A stretch of 64,000 bases of DNA from Paenibacillus sp. SYP-B3998 (GCF_010820665.1 NZ_JAAIKC010000012.1:1-64000); one strand, 5' to 3'; shown: positions 52,174 to 61,301, numbered from the stretch's first letter. Made by a program: numbers and translations. Notes: a model not told the origin generated them from the sequence alone.

Positions 52174-52896
52174 TCAGCTATTAAACAAATTCATCATAAA
52201 TAAGGTTATAGGCGCAAATGCTCCTTGCATATTTGCTACTACTATCACCATCATTAACAAAGAAAGAACAACCGTGGCAATTCCAAAAACAAAGTAAGCT
52301 TTTTCTTTAAATCTCCATTTTGAATCATTTGATTTAGCCCTTTTTACTAATGCGTTCCAAATATACACACTAAGTCCCACAAATAGTATCAACAATATTC
52401 CACAAACAATAGCTTTTGTAGTATGAAACTCAATGCGTTTATTAATCTTTTCCTGAAGAATAGACGGGATATTTTCATTACCTGATTGTATCCACTCATT
52501 AAACGCATAGCGTAATTCGTCCTTATATGTTGCTCCATTGGATATTTTAAACGAAACATTAAGCAATGAAAACCCATGCAACGGATTCAATACATTTGTC
52601 AGATTTGCCACAACAATCAAAATCATCAATAAAGCGACGCTACTACTCAAAAGCCCGAAAGAAAAGTATGCTTTTCTTTCAAATCCCCATTTTAACTTGC
52701 TTATCTTAGGCGATCTTTTAAATTTAGTCCAAAAAATTATACTAAGTAATGCGAATAGGAGTACCAAGCATCCACCAACAATAACGAGTACAGCATGATA
52801 CTTAGCATAATCACTAATCAGTACATTCACGGCGGGGTTAGATTGTGAACCTGATTCAAGTATCTCACTTAACGTACGTTGTAACTCGTCATTCAT
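52174..52896 (-). CDS. Membrane protein with internal duplication, unknown function
   Basis: This 240-residue protein consists of two similar halves, each with two hydrophobic helices joined by a basic loop. The first holds KWGFERKAYFSFG, then ALLMILIVVAN; the second KWRFKEKAYFVFG, then SLLMMVIVVAN. I do not recognise the family. A soluble stretch of about 60 residues separates the halves. It stands alone, convergent with the yhfC-like gene, and has lower GC than its neighbours. Confidence 0.7.
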   Translation of the reverse strand: MNDELQRTLSEILESGSQSNPAVNVLISDYAKYHAVLVIVGGCLVLLFALLSIIFWTKFKRSPKISKLKWGFERKAYFSFGLLSSSVALLMILIVVANLTNVLNPLHGFSLLNVSFKISNGATYKDELRYAFNEWIQSGNENIPSILQEKINKRIEFHTTKAIVCGILLILFVGLSVYIWNALVKRAKSNDSKWRFKEKAYFVFGIATVVLSLLMMVIVVANMQGAFAPITLFMMNLFNS

Positions 52897-53029
52897 TTTA
52901 ACTGCCTCCGAAATTGGATTTTTGCTCTGTATACCAAAATATTATAGCGTACTTTCACCCCAAAAAATTTATTTATATTATTTCAGTATGAATGACTACA
53001 ATATTTCTCGGGAACCGTCGCCTGACAGA

Positions 53030-53572
53030 TTAATGATTTAAAGGGTTGCCCGTTCTATACATTTTTTCTGCTTCAATAGGATTTTCTTTTGCTGTCATAT
53101 AGTGTGGGATTACCCGGCAAACTTGAACCGGTCCGCCAAATACAGCCGACCTATACTTGTCCACATGTTGTTTGGGCAAGGGGCGGTTATAATAGCCGGG
53201 TACATATTTATTGATCATTTCCTGAAGTACATGAGTGGCTTCGTCCAAATCTGTGATCGGTTCTGCTTGTCCAAATATCATTACGCTCATATAAGCCGTA
53301 TCTGTTTTGGCAGGTACTGGATCCGCGATGGTTCCGTATTCCTCACATACCGTAAAACATACCTCTGGATTTTCACTCATGACCTGATTACGTCTTCCAT
53401 CTCCAGCCCCGTGAAAATAGAGCTTCCCCTCAGTCCATACATAATTAAGCGGTACAACATAGGGGAGATTCCCATCAACCAACCCAAGATACCCAATTCT
53501 CGCTTGGTGAAGGAAACTTTCAATTTTCTCATGATCCTGGCATTCCCTAATCTTGTAACGAACCGAATCCAT
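53030..53572 (-). CDS. Pyridoxamine 5'-phosphate oxidase-like flavoprotein
   Basis: ATG 53572 has AAAGGAGAG 8 bases upstream; the frame is open 27 codons further. The 180-residue protein has the split-barrel FMN-binding fold of PNPOx-like/NimA-type proteins: FLHQARIGYLGLVDGNLPYV, VPLNYVWTEGKLYFHGAGDG and RNQVMSENPEVCFTVCEEYG. Such proteins reduce or bind small compounds with FMN or heme. It is divergent from a MocR/PdxR-type regulator, a usual partner of B6-related genes. Confidence 0.87.
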   Translation of the reverse strand: MDSVRYKIRECQDHEKIESFLHQARIGYLGLVDGNLPYVVPLNYVWTEGKLYFHGAGDGRRNQVMSENPEVCFTVCEEYGTIADPVPAKTDTAYMSVMIFGQAEPITDLDEATHVLQEMINKYVPGYYNRPLPKQHVDKYRSAVFGGPVQVCRVIPHYMTAKENPIEAEKMYRTGNPLNH

Positions 53573-53790
53573 TTCGAAATCTCTCCTTTTACTCATAAGA
53601 TATTCATCCCACTCCAATTGTCTTAACTCCGATGGTCTTCTAGAGTCCGGCAACGACCAGATTGCAAATACCAGCGTTATTACGGTAGTATATCAATGAA
53701 TGGAGTGTGTGAAAACATCCAAACATCACGGTTATGAACAATCCATAATTAATATTTTAGGGTTGGAGCTTCTATTTGGAGGTGTGTACG

Positions 53791-55221
53791 ATGATGAAAG
53801 TAATTCGTAATGATAAGAGACCGATCTGGCAGCAATTGTTAGATCAAGCGATTTATAATATTACAAGCGGAATCTGGGCCCCAGGAGAATTGCTGATTCC
53901 TTCCCGCGAACTCGCTCACATGGTAGGTATCTCTCGCTCAACTATACAGATCGTGTATGAGGAATTGCTAAGTCGAGGCTATACAGTTACATCTCGCCGA
54001 GGGGGAACGCGAGTTAGTGAATGGAAGCAAGTCACTGAGTCAACGAAGGAAATAATAACAGATGGCCCCATCCCCCCCTCACTTCCCTTGTTGAACTCAG
54101 CGGTCGATCAATTACATGACTGGTTCAGAGGCAAAGAACAGCGAGAAGTGGATATTGATTTCAGTCCCCATGAACCCTATTTGGATGGACAATTTCAAAA
54201 AAACTGGCGACAATCGCTTCTCCACGCATCTGCTGAAATGGATTTATCGAGCTGGGCTTATGGTAATCCCTATGGTTTCACACCATTACGCGAGCAAATT
54301 CAGCGTTATTTATCACTTGAACGAGGCATCCATATCCAAACAAATCAGATTCTGTTGACCTCAGGAGCTCAGCATAGCATTGACTTAATCGCACAATCGC
54401 TTTTAGCTGATGGCGACACTGTCTCTGTAGAAGATCCCGGTTTTCCAGCTGCCTGGATGGCAATGAAATATCGGCGTATGAATGTGGTGCCCATTCCCGT
54501 TGATGAGTATGGTCTAGTGGTTGAGCGTATTCACCCACAATCCAAACTGATCTTTGTGACCCCTTCGCACCAGTGTGCGGCCGGGGTCGTTATGTCGGAG
54601 CCGCGTAGGCAACAATTATTACATAAGGCAACTAAAGAACAATTTTGGATCATTGAGGACGATTATGATAGTGAATTTCGATATCGTGGGGAGCCGCTTC
54701 CAACATTGTTTAGCCAGACATCTTATAATACCTTATACCTCATGAGTTTTTCTAAAATGATTGCTCCAGGCATTCGTATTTCGGCTATCGTTGGATCTAT
54801 CGAGGCAATTGCTCAACTAGCCAGGGTACAGGAGTTGACTTACCGTCATCTTCCGATTATGGATCAGCTTACATTAACGCACTTCATCAAGAATGGGCAT
54901 TTTATGCGCCATATGAGAAGGGTCAGAAATGTGTACCGACGAAGACACGAAGCCATGACAAAGGCTATTATTGCTAGCGGTTTAGGGGAGCGGTTCACAC
55001 TAAGCGGTGTAGAAACGGGATTGCATATGTTACTTGAAGCTGAAGAGTCATACGACGAAGAAACCGTGACAAAGTTAGCCCTTCAACAGGGAATACGTGT
55101 ATACCCTCTTGGACCCTATTGTTTGGAAAGCAAACGAAAGGGATGGGTGTTGGGGTTTGCAAAAGTAGATGAAGTATCGATTGAGCAGGGGATTCATCGT
55201 CTTGCGGAGTTGATCTTATAG
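53791..55221 (+). CDS. MocR/PdxR-type regulator (GntR HTH fused to aminotransferase)
   Basis: ATG 53791 follows GGAGGTG by 6 bases; the frame opens five codons earlier. The 476-residue protein has a GntR winged helix (PIWQQLLDQAIYNITSGIWA, then ELAHMVGISRSTIQIVYEEL) and a class I aminotransferase-like domain with the PLP lysine in YLMSFSKMIAPGIRIS. MocR proteins sense PLP or an amino compound and activate genes next to them. The divergent PNPOx-like gene is the obvious target. Confidence 0.93.
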   Translation: MMKVIRNDKRPIWQQLLDQAIYNITSGIWAPGELLIPSRELAHMVGISRSTIQIVYEELLSRGYTVTSRRGGTRVSEWKQVTESTKEIITDGPIPPSLPLLNSAVDQLHDWFRGKEQREVDIDFSPHEPYLDGQFQKNWRQSLLHASAEMDLSSWAYGNPYGFTPLREQIQRYLSLERGIHIQTNQILLTSGAQHSIDLIAQSLLADGDTVSVEDPGFPAAWMAMKYRRMNVVPIPVDEYGLVVERIHPQSKLIFVTPSHQCAAGVVMSEPRRQQLLHKATKEQFWIIEDDYDSEFRYRGEPLPTLFSQTSYNTLYLMSFSKMIAPGIRISAIVGSIEAIAQLARVQELTYRHLPIMDQLTLTHFIKNGHFMRHMRRVRNVYRRRHEAMTKAIIASGLGERFTLSGVETGLHMLLEAEESYDEETVTKLALQQGIRVYPLGPYCLESKRKGWVLGFAKVDEVSIEQGIHRLAELIL

Positions 55222-55282
55222 GATCATCTTCACAAGCTAGTTTCGCTACGCCTCTACTCTCTTTTCGTCCAAAAATTTATCC

Positions 55283-55333
55283 GTCATTTGTGATAGGGTT
55301 CACCGTAACGGGGCGATCAGCGAAAAATTCGCC
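55283..55333. repeat. Dispersed repeat, copy A
   Basis: GTCATTTGTGATAGGGTTCA (55283-55302) resembles 62715-62734 at 17 of 20 bases and 57107-57125. It is followed by CGAAAAATTCGCC (55321-55333), which recurs nearly exactly at 57011-57023 and 60481-60493. Confidence 0.5.
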
Positions 55334-55376
55334 TTAATAGGCTGTCAGATTTCTACTACCGTCCTCCCGTTACTAT

Positions 55377-55411
55377 AATAAAAATCGCCGTCCGATTCCC
55401 GACAGGGAACG
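55377..55411 (-). terminator. Terminator of the MerR-AHSA1-AHSA1 operon
   Basis: TCGCCGT (55385-55391) and ACGGCGA (55405-55411), with inner TTCCC/GGGAA, end in TTTTTATTAT on the minus strand. Confidence 0.8.
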
Positions 55412-55477
55412 TGAACGGCGACAATTTTAGAGTCATCACGTAAGTGACAGTTCTTTCGGGTAAAAACCCGATATAAC

Positions 55478-55921
55478 TTAAGCCAATTCCGCCAGCACCT
55501 TGCCAAGTCGGTCAAGCTGCTGCTCATTAGCTTCTATGCAGATCGGCTTAGCTTGTTCAAACTCTTCTTTTTTCTTGAAAAGTTGACGGAAGGTGACCCT
55601 AGTGCGGCCTTCGAAGCTCTCGAAGGTAGCCGTTACCCGAAATTCGTGACCGGATAGATGATCAAGCACGATCCGCTCCGGCGGCATGATCTCAACAAAG
55701 ACGTTATGGTTAGGATAATCCACGCCATCCGGTCCATGCATGGTGAACCGCCACGTACCTCCCGGCCTCATATCGCATTCGTGAAACGTATTCGTGAAGC
55801 CTTGAGGTCCCCACCATCGGGCTAACAAATCAGGGGTTGTCCAAGCCCGAAACACAAGCTCCCGCGGGACATCGTACTCACGCGTAGCAATAAGTTCATT
55901 TTCACCTATTGTCATGTTCAT
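55478..55921 (-). CDS. AHSA1/SRPBCC domain protein (second of pair)
   Basis: This 147-residue SRPBCC protein has ATREYDVPRELVFRAWTTPD, LARWWGPQGFTNTFHECDMR, PGGTWRFTMHGPDG and late helix sequence HSG-like region replaced by FRQLFKKKEEFEQAKPI. It is a typical AHSA1/YndB-like hydrophobic-ligand-binding protein. Its ATG overlaps the stop of the first AHSA1 gene by 4 bases. The two proteins are paralogues and could act as a pair. Confidence 0.92.
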   Translation of the reverse strand: MNMTIGENELIATREYDVPRELVFRAWTTPDLLARWWGPQGFTNTFHECDMRPGGTWRFTMHGPDGVDYPNHNVFVEIMPPERIVLDHLSGHEFRVTATFESFEGRTRVTFRQLFKKKEEFEQAKPICIEANEQQLDRLGKVLAELA

Positions 55922-56361
55922 ACCTCCCCTTCCACTACCTTGCCCAGTGCGTCCAACATGACGTTTGTACCGTGTTCCCGTATTTCTGGCGTATCGTGTC
56001 CGTCAAAGAACGCACCTTGCTCCGTGAAAATCAGCTTCGTGCCGCCCTCCATTTTGATAAGCTCGACCGTTGCGATCGAGACGGAGATGCGTATGCCGCC
56101 CGAATCTAGGGTGTACGTATAGACAATGCGCTGCTCTGGAACAAGCTCCTGGTAGTTGGCGTCGAAGGTAAAGATCGGCCCTTCCGGCGGCCCGCCGCTG
56201 CTGTACTCGCGCCCGCCAACCTGGAAATCGAAGATGTCTGGCTTCGAAAACCACTTGGCTTTGGCAATCGGATCGGCCCATGCGTGATAAACCCGCTCCG
56301 GCGAAGCGGCATAAGTACGCTCTACGACGAAGGTTCCATGCTTGATGAATCGTTCGTTCAT
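55918..56361 (-). CDS. AHSA1/SRPBCC domain protein (first of pair)
   Basis: This 147-residue SRPBCC protein has VERTYAASPERVYHAWADPI, AKAKWFSKPDIFDFQVGGRE and LIFTEQGAFFDGHDTPEIRE. It overlaps the MerR gene before it and the second AHSA1 gene after it by 4 bases each, so all three are made together. The ligand is unknown. The drug-sensing style of the MerR regulator hints at a hydrophobic toxic compound. Confidence 0.92.
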   Translation of the reverse strand: MNERFIKHGTFVVERTYAASPERVYHAWADPIAKAKWFSKPDIFDFQVGGREYSSGGPPEGPIFTFDANYQELVPEQRIVYTYTLDSGGIRISVSIATVELIKMEGGTKLIFTEQGAFFDGHDTPEIREHGTNVMLDALGKVVEGEV

Positions 56362-56864
56362 TGATTTTCCTCCTTATGTTTCGGAATTCCGCTCTCCTCG
56401 GCAAGAAAGTCTCCTAACAGGTCCAAATGTCGCTCCCAACTCGTTTGCCGCTCAATGACCGGTTTCTCAAATCCCATCTTCATCGCTTGCAGTAGGCTCG
56501 TGAAATCTTCAACTGTTAATTCCGCCTTGCCCTGCATAAGCTTGGATACATGTCTGAGCTGCTCCAATAGTTTCTGCTGCAGTTTGATCTGTTCTTGGAT
56601 TTGGTTTATCTGGAGGCCCACGATTTCAAGCGGACTGATTTGCCCGCCCGTCAAGGCCGACTTAATCTCCTCGAGAGATAATCCCAGCTCCTTAAGCGAT
56701 AAAATCTGGTGCAAGCGTGACAAGTTGACGTCACTATACAGCCTGTGACCCGATTCCGTCTGGCCGGATGGAGATAACAAACCGATTTGATCATAAAAAC
56801 GCAGGGTTCTTACGGTAAGCCCCGTCAGCTTGGCGAGGTCCCCGACCTTCCAATGTCTCTCCAT
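56358..56864 (-). CDS. MerR family transcriptional regulator
   Basis: This 168-residue protein has the MerR winged HTH (WKVGDLAKLTGLTVRTLRFY, residues 5-24, then RLYSDVNLSRLHQILSLKEL) and a long coiled-coil dimer helix (EIVGLQINQIQEQIKLQQKL). A short effector region follows without cysteine metal ligands. It begins the operon with two AHSA1 proteins. Its promoter has a 19-base spacer with a central palindrome, so it should activate its own operon on binding an inducer. Confidence 0.93.
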   Translation of the reverse strand: MERHWKVGDLAKLTGLTVRTLRFYDQIGLLSPSGQTESGHRLYSDVNLSRLHQILSLKELGLSLEEIKSALTGGQISPLEIVGLQINQIQEQIKLQQKLLEQLRHVSKLMQGKAELTVEDFTSLLQAMKMGFEKPVIERQTSWERHLDLLGDFLAEESGIPKHKEENQ

Positions 56865-56908
56865 TAACCATCTCCACTCTTTGGCGCTAGCTATGTACCG
56901 GTAGCTCT

Positions 56909-56939
56909 ATTGTAAAACATTACGTTACGTAAGGTGCAA
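56909..56939 (-). promoter_or_regulatory. MerR-type promoter (19-bp spacer) of the merR-AHSA1 operon
   Basis: On the minus strand TTGCAC (56934-56939) and TACAAT (56909-56914) are 19 bases apart. The spacer contains TTACGT-A-ACGTAA, a perfect 6-base dyad. Confidence 0.82.
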
Positions 56940-57010
56940 GCGAAATCGTGACGCAATAACGGAATTTTTTTGTGCCACTGATTTTGAACACAAGCTATTG
57001 TGTCTGTCGG

Positions 57011-57165
57011 CAAAAAATTCGCGCAGCGCTCATTAATTCCTTTTTATAAGTAATATGTGCTTGGAATCCCCAAGCGTATATTCTAGCATTTTTTGAAAAT
57101 TCAGCCCTACTTATGATACGGTTCAGTGTATGACCTACTAGGCGAATTTCTCAAACGATCCAACT
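57011..57165. repeat. Dispersed repeat, copy B region
   Basis: Contains CAAAAAATTCGCG (57011-57023) and CTACTTATGATACGGTTCA (57107-57125), followed by GGCGAATTTCTC. These are related to copies at 55283-55333, 60481-60493 and 62715-62734. The 56865-57183 gap holds no gene. Confidence 0.45.
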
Positions 57166-57183
57166 ATCTGCAATTATTTCATG

Positions 57184-60100
57184 CTATGCAAGTGTATTTT
57201 TCTCCAAGCACTGATAAACCGCCATCATATCTCGTTTATTCAACTCACGAATACGATTGAAAATAGGAATATCTGCAACTGCCTCAGTTAGTAAGCCTTC
57301 TGCTACAACATCACTGACTTTGCCGGTTAGCCATGTTTGCACATTAATGCCCTCGACGATTTCCTTGCGCCCTTCATCATTGATGCCACTTACGTAACAG
57401 CTAACACATGGCACCGATAACTTATGTACGCCATCATGGAGTCCATCTTCAGAAATTACTTTCTTCCCGTTACAGAATGGACATGGATGACTTGCTTTAA
57501 TCTTATTAATTTGGGTAACAATCTTATTGTAATTAAACGCTTCATAGACATAAGTTAGTTTTTTATATTTTCCATTGGTGAAGTACTTATCAATAATGGT
57601 TTCTCTTGTTTCAGTAATATGGGGAAAATCACAGATGGTAATCCTATTTTTGCTGCTGATCGCCTCAATGTTCCCTTTAATCGTATCCCAAAATGGTACA
57701 GCATTTTGTAAAACCACCTCATAGTGGGCAAAGCTTGCAAGCTCCAATTCAAACATTTTCAGTGCAACTTGTGTTTCCCTAGGAAATAAGGAGACATCTT
57801 CCGTTAGTGCAAGGTCGCCGCCAACAATTGCCTTTAGTTTTTCTAGTTCGGGTAACTTCCCTACGGTTTTTATGACCTGATCAATCGGTTGCTGAATAAT
57901 CTCACGAATATCCGTGCCACCAAATTTCAGTTTTTTATGATGGTTTAACACGGTTCCCTGACAAACTGGGCAGGCAATCATTTCTTTTGAAGCTTTCATA
58001 GCCTCTTTAATAGGCAGGTTCTTCGAAATAACCATATAACGCCCAAGGATGAGATTAAAGCCTTCCCATGTTCTCGAAGCCTTCCCTGCTTTATCATAAA
58101 AAGACTTTTCCCAATAACCATATAAGAAAGTATGCTTTTCTGCTTCTGACATCTCATTATAGCTTTTACTAATATCGTGACCAAGTTCATTCTTTAACTC
58201 TTCAAATAGGAAGTGCAATTTGGCATGTTGATAATATTTCAAGACCTCCATAACTTCTGGAAGTAATAAGCCATCCCAGAATGGCACTGTTTTGTCTTGA
58301 ATGAGAACATCCATATCAAATTGTTCAATGGCACGACGACCCGAACAACTCGGGCAATGATTGTCTTGATAATAGAAATCGAAGCTTCTTGTATCTTTAT
58401 TGGTCGGATGAGCTTCCACAATATGGTTGATCAGTCCACCCATTTCATAAAGAAAGCTATATTGACTATACAGGTGTCGTTCAAGATCGATGGCAATGAC
58501 AGGTGCAATCTTATCAGATTCATATTCACCATAAATCAGATGGGCCATGGATGATAAGCTTTTTAGGATACCGCCTTTATAGACGTTTTCTGCCTTTTTA
58601 AAATAACCCATATGATTTTCTTGTAAGTAGTGAACACCATTTTGCTGCTTGAGTGTGGAAGAAATATGCAAGGGGGCCTTGCTATCTTCCTTCTGTGTTT
58701 GACGATAATAATCATCATGACTGACAACATCAAGATGCCGAACAGGTTCAGATTGCCTTTTGCCAAAATCAACGATAAAATCAGAGCTTTCCAGCATATA
58801 GGCATTATGTTCAATCATTAGGATGGAGACAGATTCATCTTGCAGAATGCCCCTAACACTATCAATGAATTGGTTTAAAATATTTTGAGATAAACCTTTT
58901 GAAGGCTCGTCAAAAATAAAAAGCGTATATGGGTTTCTTGAGTTGGCAAACAGCTCAGAAACTAAATGGACACATTGGAATTCTCCAGTCGATAAGGACT
59001 GTGTTTTTCTTTCCAACGTCAAATAACCAAGTCCAAGTTTGATCAATAAGCTCAAGCGTTTATGAGCGATGTCTTCATTTGGCAGTTCATCAATAATCTC
59101 TTCAATCGAACGTTGAAAAATATCATCAATGTCCTCACTATATTTGGTGAGTTTCTTTTTAATATCAAGAAAAGTCGCAACGGTTGACCGACTGGAAATC
59201 GATTGGTTTCGATCTTGCCCGACCATGACCAATTTATCTTTTGGATATCGTTTTAGAAAATCTTTGGACATACACTCATTGACAAGTGTAGATTTACCAC
59301 AGCCGGACTCACCCGTAAAAGTGACAAGTCTATTTTGGGGAATCTGAATTTCAGCCATTTGAATATTACGACAGTAAAGATCTTGAAATTGGTAATATCG
59401 GGTTGGTATTTCCAGATTTCGTTCCCAAATGATTGGTTGTGGACGTGGTGATTCTTCAACAATTTTCCCACCGTATTTACCACTACCAGGTCCGAAGAAC
59501 AATTGCTCATCTGATGTGTCAAGCACCGTGTCAGAATGGTCAATGAGCCAAATTTGATTCTTATACCCCAATTGTTTGATCTCATCTAAAATTTTCAATA
59601 GTGTTTGGTGATCAAGGCCCACAGAGATTTCATCAATAATAATAACCGTATTTTCACTTGTTGCCATGAATTCTGCCAAGTACATTCGTGTTATTTCTCC
59701 ACCTGACAAAGTACCCATAATACGATTTAATGTTAAGTAACCAATATTCATATTGATGATATTTTTTAGAATATGTTGTTTACCTTCACTTATATTTAAA
59801 TCTTCTGCTAGTAATAAAATGGTTTCAATGCTTAAGTCGTTGATATCGGAAATATTGTGTGCTTTATCAAATAATTCAATTGTGTATTGCTCAACTTCAT
59901 GATTATAGCGCTTGCCCTTACACTTTGGACATTCAATATTCTTAGTAGTACCGCGCCCTTTACAATCCGGACACCAGCCTAGGGCATTATTAAAGGAAAA
60001 AACTTCCGGAGAAAGATTAAACTTTTCAGCTAGACGCTCGCGAATCTCTTTAAAAACGCCAGTATGTGTGCCAATGGTTGAACGAGGATTGGATGAAATC

Positions 60101-60369
60101 GATGATTTTCCGAGAAAAAGGACTAAAGGCATTTCTTCCATCTTGATAGCACTGAAATTGGTTTCCATAATATCAGGAAATAAATACTGATACTCTGCCT
60201 TTGGCAATAAAGAAACGAGGCGCTTCTTGGATTCTTCACCAATGGTTTGACAAAAAGTTGTTTTACCCGATCCAGATAAACCTGCAATTCCTAATGATTT
60301 ATCTACTGGTAGTTCTGCATCTAATAAGTTAATATTATTCGAAATTAATCGATTTATTTTCACATGCAC
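57184..60369 (-). CDS. UvrA-like ABC ATPase with extra C-terminal UvrA-like zinc half
   Basis: This 1061-residue protein has ABC module 1: Walker A GLSGSGKT (30-37), zinc knuckles CPDC and CPKC (133-150), signature LSGGE (221) and Walker B TVIIIDE. Module 2 has Walker A GESGCGKS (353-360), signature LSTGEFQ (459), Walker B LFIFDEP and IEHN. A C-terminal half of about 500 residues holds CxxC pairs at 672, 800, 963 and 988 and UvrA-like sequence (CPVCQGTVLNHHKKLKFGG) but no Walker motifs. Canonical UvrA is about 950 residues, with two modules filling it. GAGAGG lies 8 bases before the ATG. AT-rich. Self-resistance or nucleic-acid translocation is possible; repair is not assured. Confidence 0.8.
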   Translation of the reverse strand: MHVKINRLISNNINLLDAELPVDKSLGIAGLSGSGKTTFCQTIGEESKKRLVSLLPKAEYQYLFPDIMETNFSAIKMEEMPLVLFLGKSSISSNPRSTIGTHTGVFKEIRERLAEKFNLSPEVFSFNNALGWCPDCKGRGTTKNIECPKCKGKRYNHEVEQYTIELFDKAHNISDINDLSIETILLLAEDLNISEGKQHILKNIINMNIGYLTLNRIMGTLSGGEITRMYLAEFMATSENTVIIIDEISVGLDHQTLLKILDEIKQLGYKNQIWLIDHSDTVLDTSDEQLFFGPGSGKYGGKIVEESPRPQPIIWERNLEIPTRYYQFQDLYCRNIQMAEIQIPQNRLVTFTGESGCGKSTLVNECMSKDFLKRYPKDKLVMVGQDRNQSISSRSTVATFLDIKKKLTKYSEDIDDIFQRSIEEIIDELPNEDIAHKRLSLLIKLGLGYLTLERKTQSLSTGEFQCVHLVSELFANSRNPYTLFIFDEPSKGLSQNILNQFIDSVRGILQDESVSILMIEHNAYMLESSDFIVDFGKRQSEPVRHLDVVSHDDYYRQTQKEDSKAPLHISSTLKQQNGVHYLQENHMGYFKKAENVYKGGILKSLSSMAHLIYGEYESDKIAPVIAIDLERHLYSQYSFLYEMGGLINHIVEAHPTNKDTRSFDFYYQDNHCPSCSGRRAIEQFDMDVLIQDKTVPFWDGLLLPEVMEVLKYYQHAKLHFLFEELKNELGHDISKSYNEMSEAEKHTFLYGYWEKSFYDKAGKASRTWEGFNLILGRYMVISKNLPIKEAMKASKEMIACPVCQGTVLNHHKKLKFGGTDIREIIQQPIDQVIKTVGKLPELEKLKAIVGGDLALTEDVSLFPRETQVALKMFELELASFAHYEVVLQNAVPFWDTIKGNIEAISSKNRITICDFPHITETRETIIDKYFTNGKYKKLTYVYEAFNYNKIVTQINKIKASHPCPFCNGKKVISEDGLHDGVHKLSVPCVSCYVSGINDEGRKEIVEGINVQTWLTGKVSDVVAEGLLTEAVADIPIFNRIRELNKRDMMAVYQCLEKNTLA

Positions 60370-60480
60370 ACATCCTCTCTATTCTTATAATCTTAGTCTT
60401 TCCATGTTAGCACAGCGTTAAATATATTAATTCCTTTTTTTATCATTTATCAACGAAAATCATAGTAAATACCTTCATCA

Positions 60481-60493
60481 CAAAAAATTCGCC
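60481..60493. repeat. Dispersed AAAAAATTCGCC motif, copy C
   Basis: CAAAAAATTCGCC matches the motif in copies A (55321) and B (57011). A reverse-oriented relative, ATTTTTCGCCGTTACTTAT, starts near 60608. The 60370-60722 gap otherwise shows no gene. Confidence 0.4.
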
Positions 60494-60722
60494 CCCCGCC
60501 TAACCGACTCCCTCCTGCCCGTTATCTTCATTCAACATCGACATTAACCTCGTGAAATGAAATTGGTAATTCAATGCTTTTAGGCTCATTGTTAATTCAC
60601 AACATAATTTTTCGCCGTTACTTATCCTCAAAAATTAGCTGAGCATGGTCTTTAATATCAACTGTGCCATAGAGACGATCTTACTAGGGTGTACGCAAAG
60701 TAAAGCGGATAAGGGTCAAAAC

Positions 60723-61034
60723 ATGAAAAAACAAAATGTAGGCTACACCATGCCTGATGAAAGCAGCAAACATGAAGGTACTTGGTTACAATGGCCCCAT
60801 AACTTTACCTATGGTAATGGTCATAAAGAAAAGCTTAAATCCATTTGGATAGAGATGGCAAGCACTTTATTAAGTGAAGGGGAAAATGTTCATATTATCG
60901 CATATGATAAATACGAAAAAATATATATTTATGATCTTCTATATGATGAGGGTATAAATATGGACAAAATCGACTTCTATATTATTCCTATGGACGATGT
61001 ATGGGCAAGAGATACAGCTCCGATCCTTGCTTAA
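60723..61034 (+). pseudogene. Agmatine deiminase, truncated to the N-terminal third
   Basis: ATG 60723 opens NVGYTMPDESSKHEGTWLQW, then PHNFTYGNGHKEKLKSIW, and reaches YIIPMDDVWARDTAPI before ILA and a stop. These are the first conserved blocks of agmatine deiminase (PAD_porph family, about 350 residues), including the substrate-contact DVWARD. The catalytic His and Cys of the later blocks are absent. Unrelated sequence starts at the stop codon (about 61030), where the minus strand reads NAIALRKAADDMDKIEETLI without stops. The gene was probably cut by a rearrangement. Confidence 0.8.
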
Positions 61035-61190
61035 ATAAGCTTCGATTAGTGTTTCTTCAATTTTATCCATGTCATCGGCTGCTTTACGGAGGGCAATAGC
61101 ATTGCCAACCATGAAATCAATAGATCAATCGCTGCCGCTGACAACATGCCAGAAATGCAACGAACAGATACGATAGGGAGGGCCTAAAAG

Positions 61191-61299
61191 ATGTATTCAA
61201 TTCAGCGTGAAAGCAATCAAGTCCTCTACAAACAACGACCGTGCAAAAGAACGCGGATACTGGCTTATTTACGAGCAAGGTGTCTTCGTATCAGATTAA
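61191..61299 (+). pseudogene. Short ORF with apparent one-base frameshift
   Basis: AGGGAGGG lies 8 bases before ATG 61191 (MYSIQ...). The protein-like reading SVKAIKSSTNNDRAKERGYW, then LIYEQGVFVSD and TAA at 61299, is in the next frame from about 61204. Removing one base near 61203 would join them into a 35-residue peptide followed directly by a terminator. I do not recognise the product. Confidence 0.4.
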
Positions 61300-61301
61300 A
61301 G

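Noticed and set aside
57184-60369. Calling this simply UvrA of nucleotide excision repair
   Set aside because: Module spacing, length and the ATPase-less C-terminal half differ from canonical UvrA, and uvrB is absent nearby.
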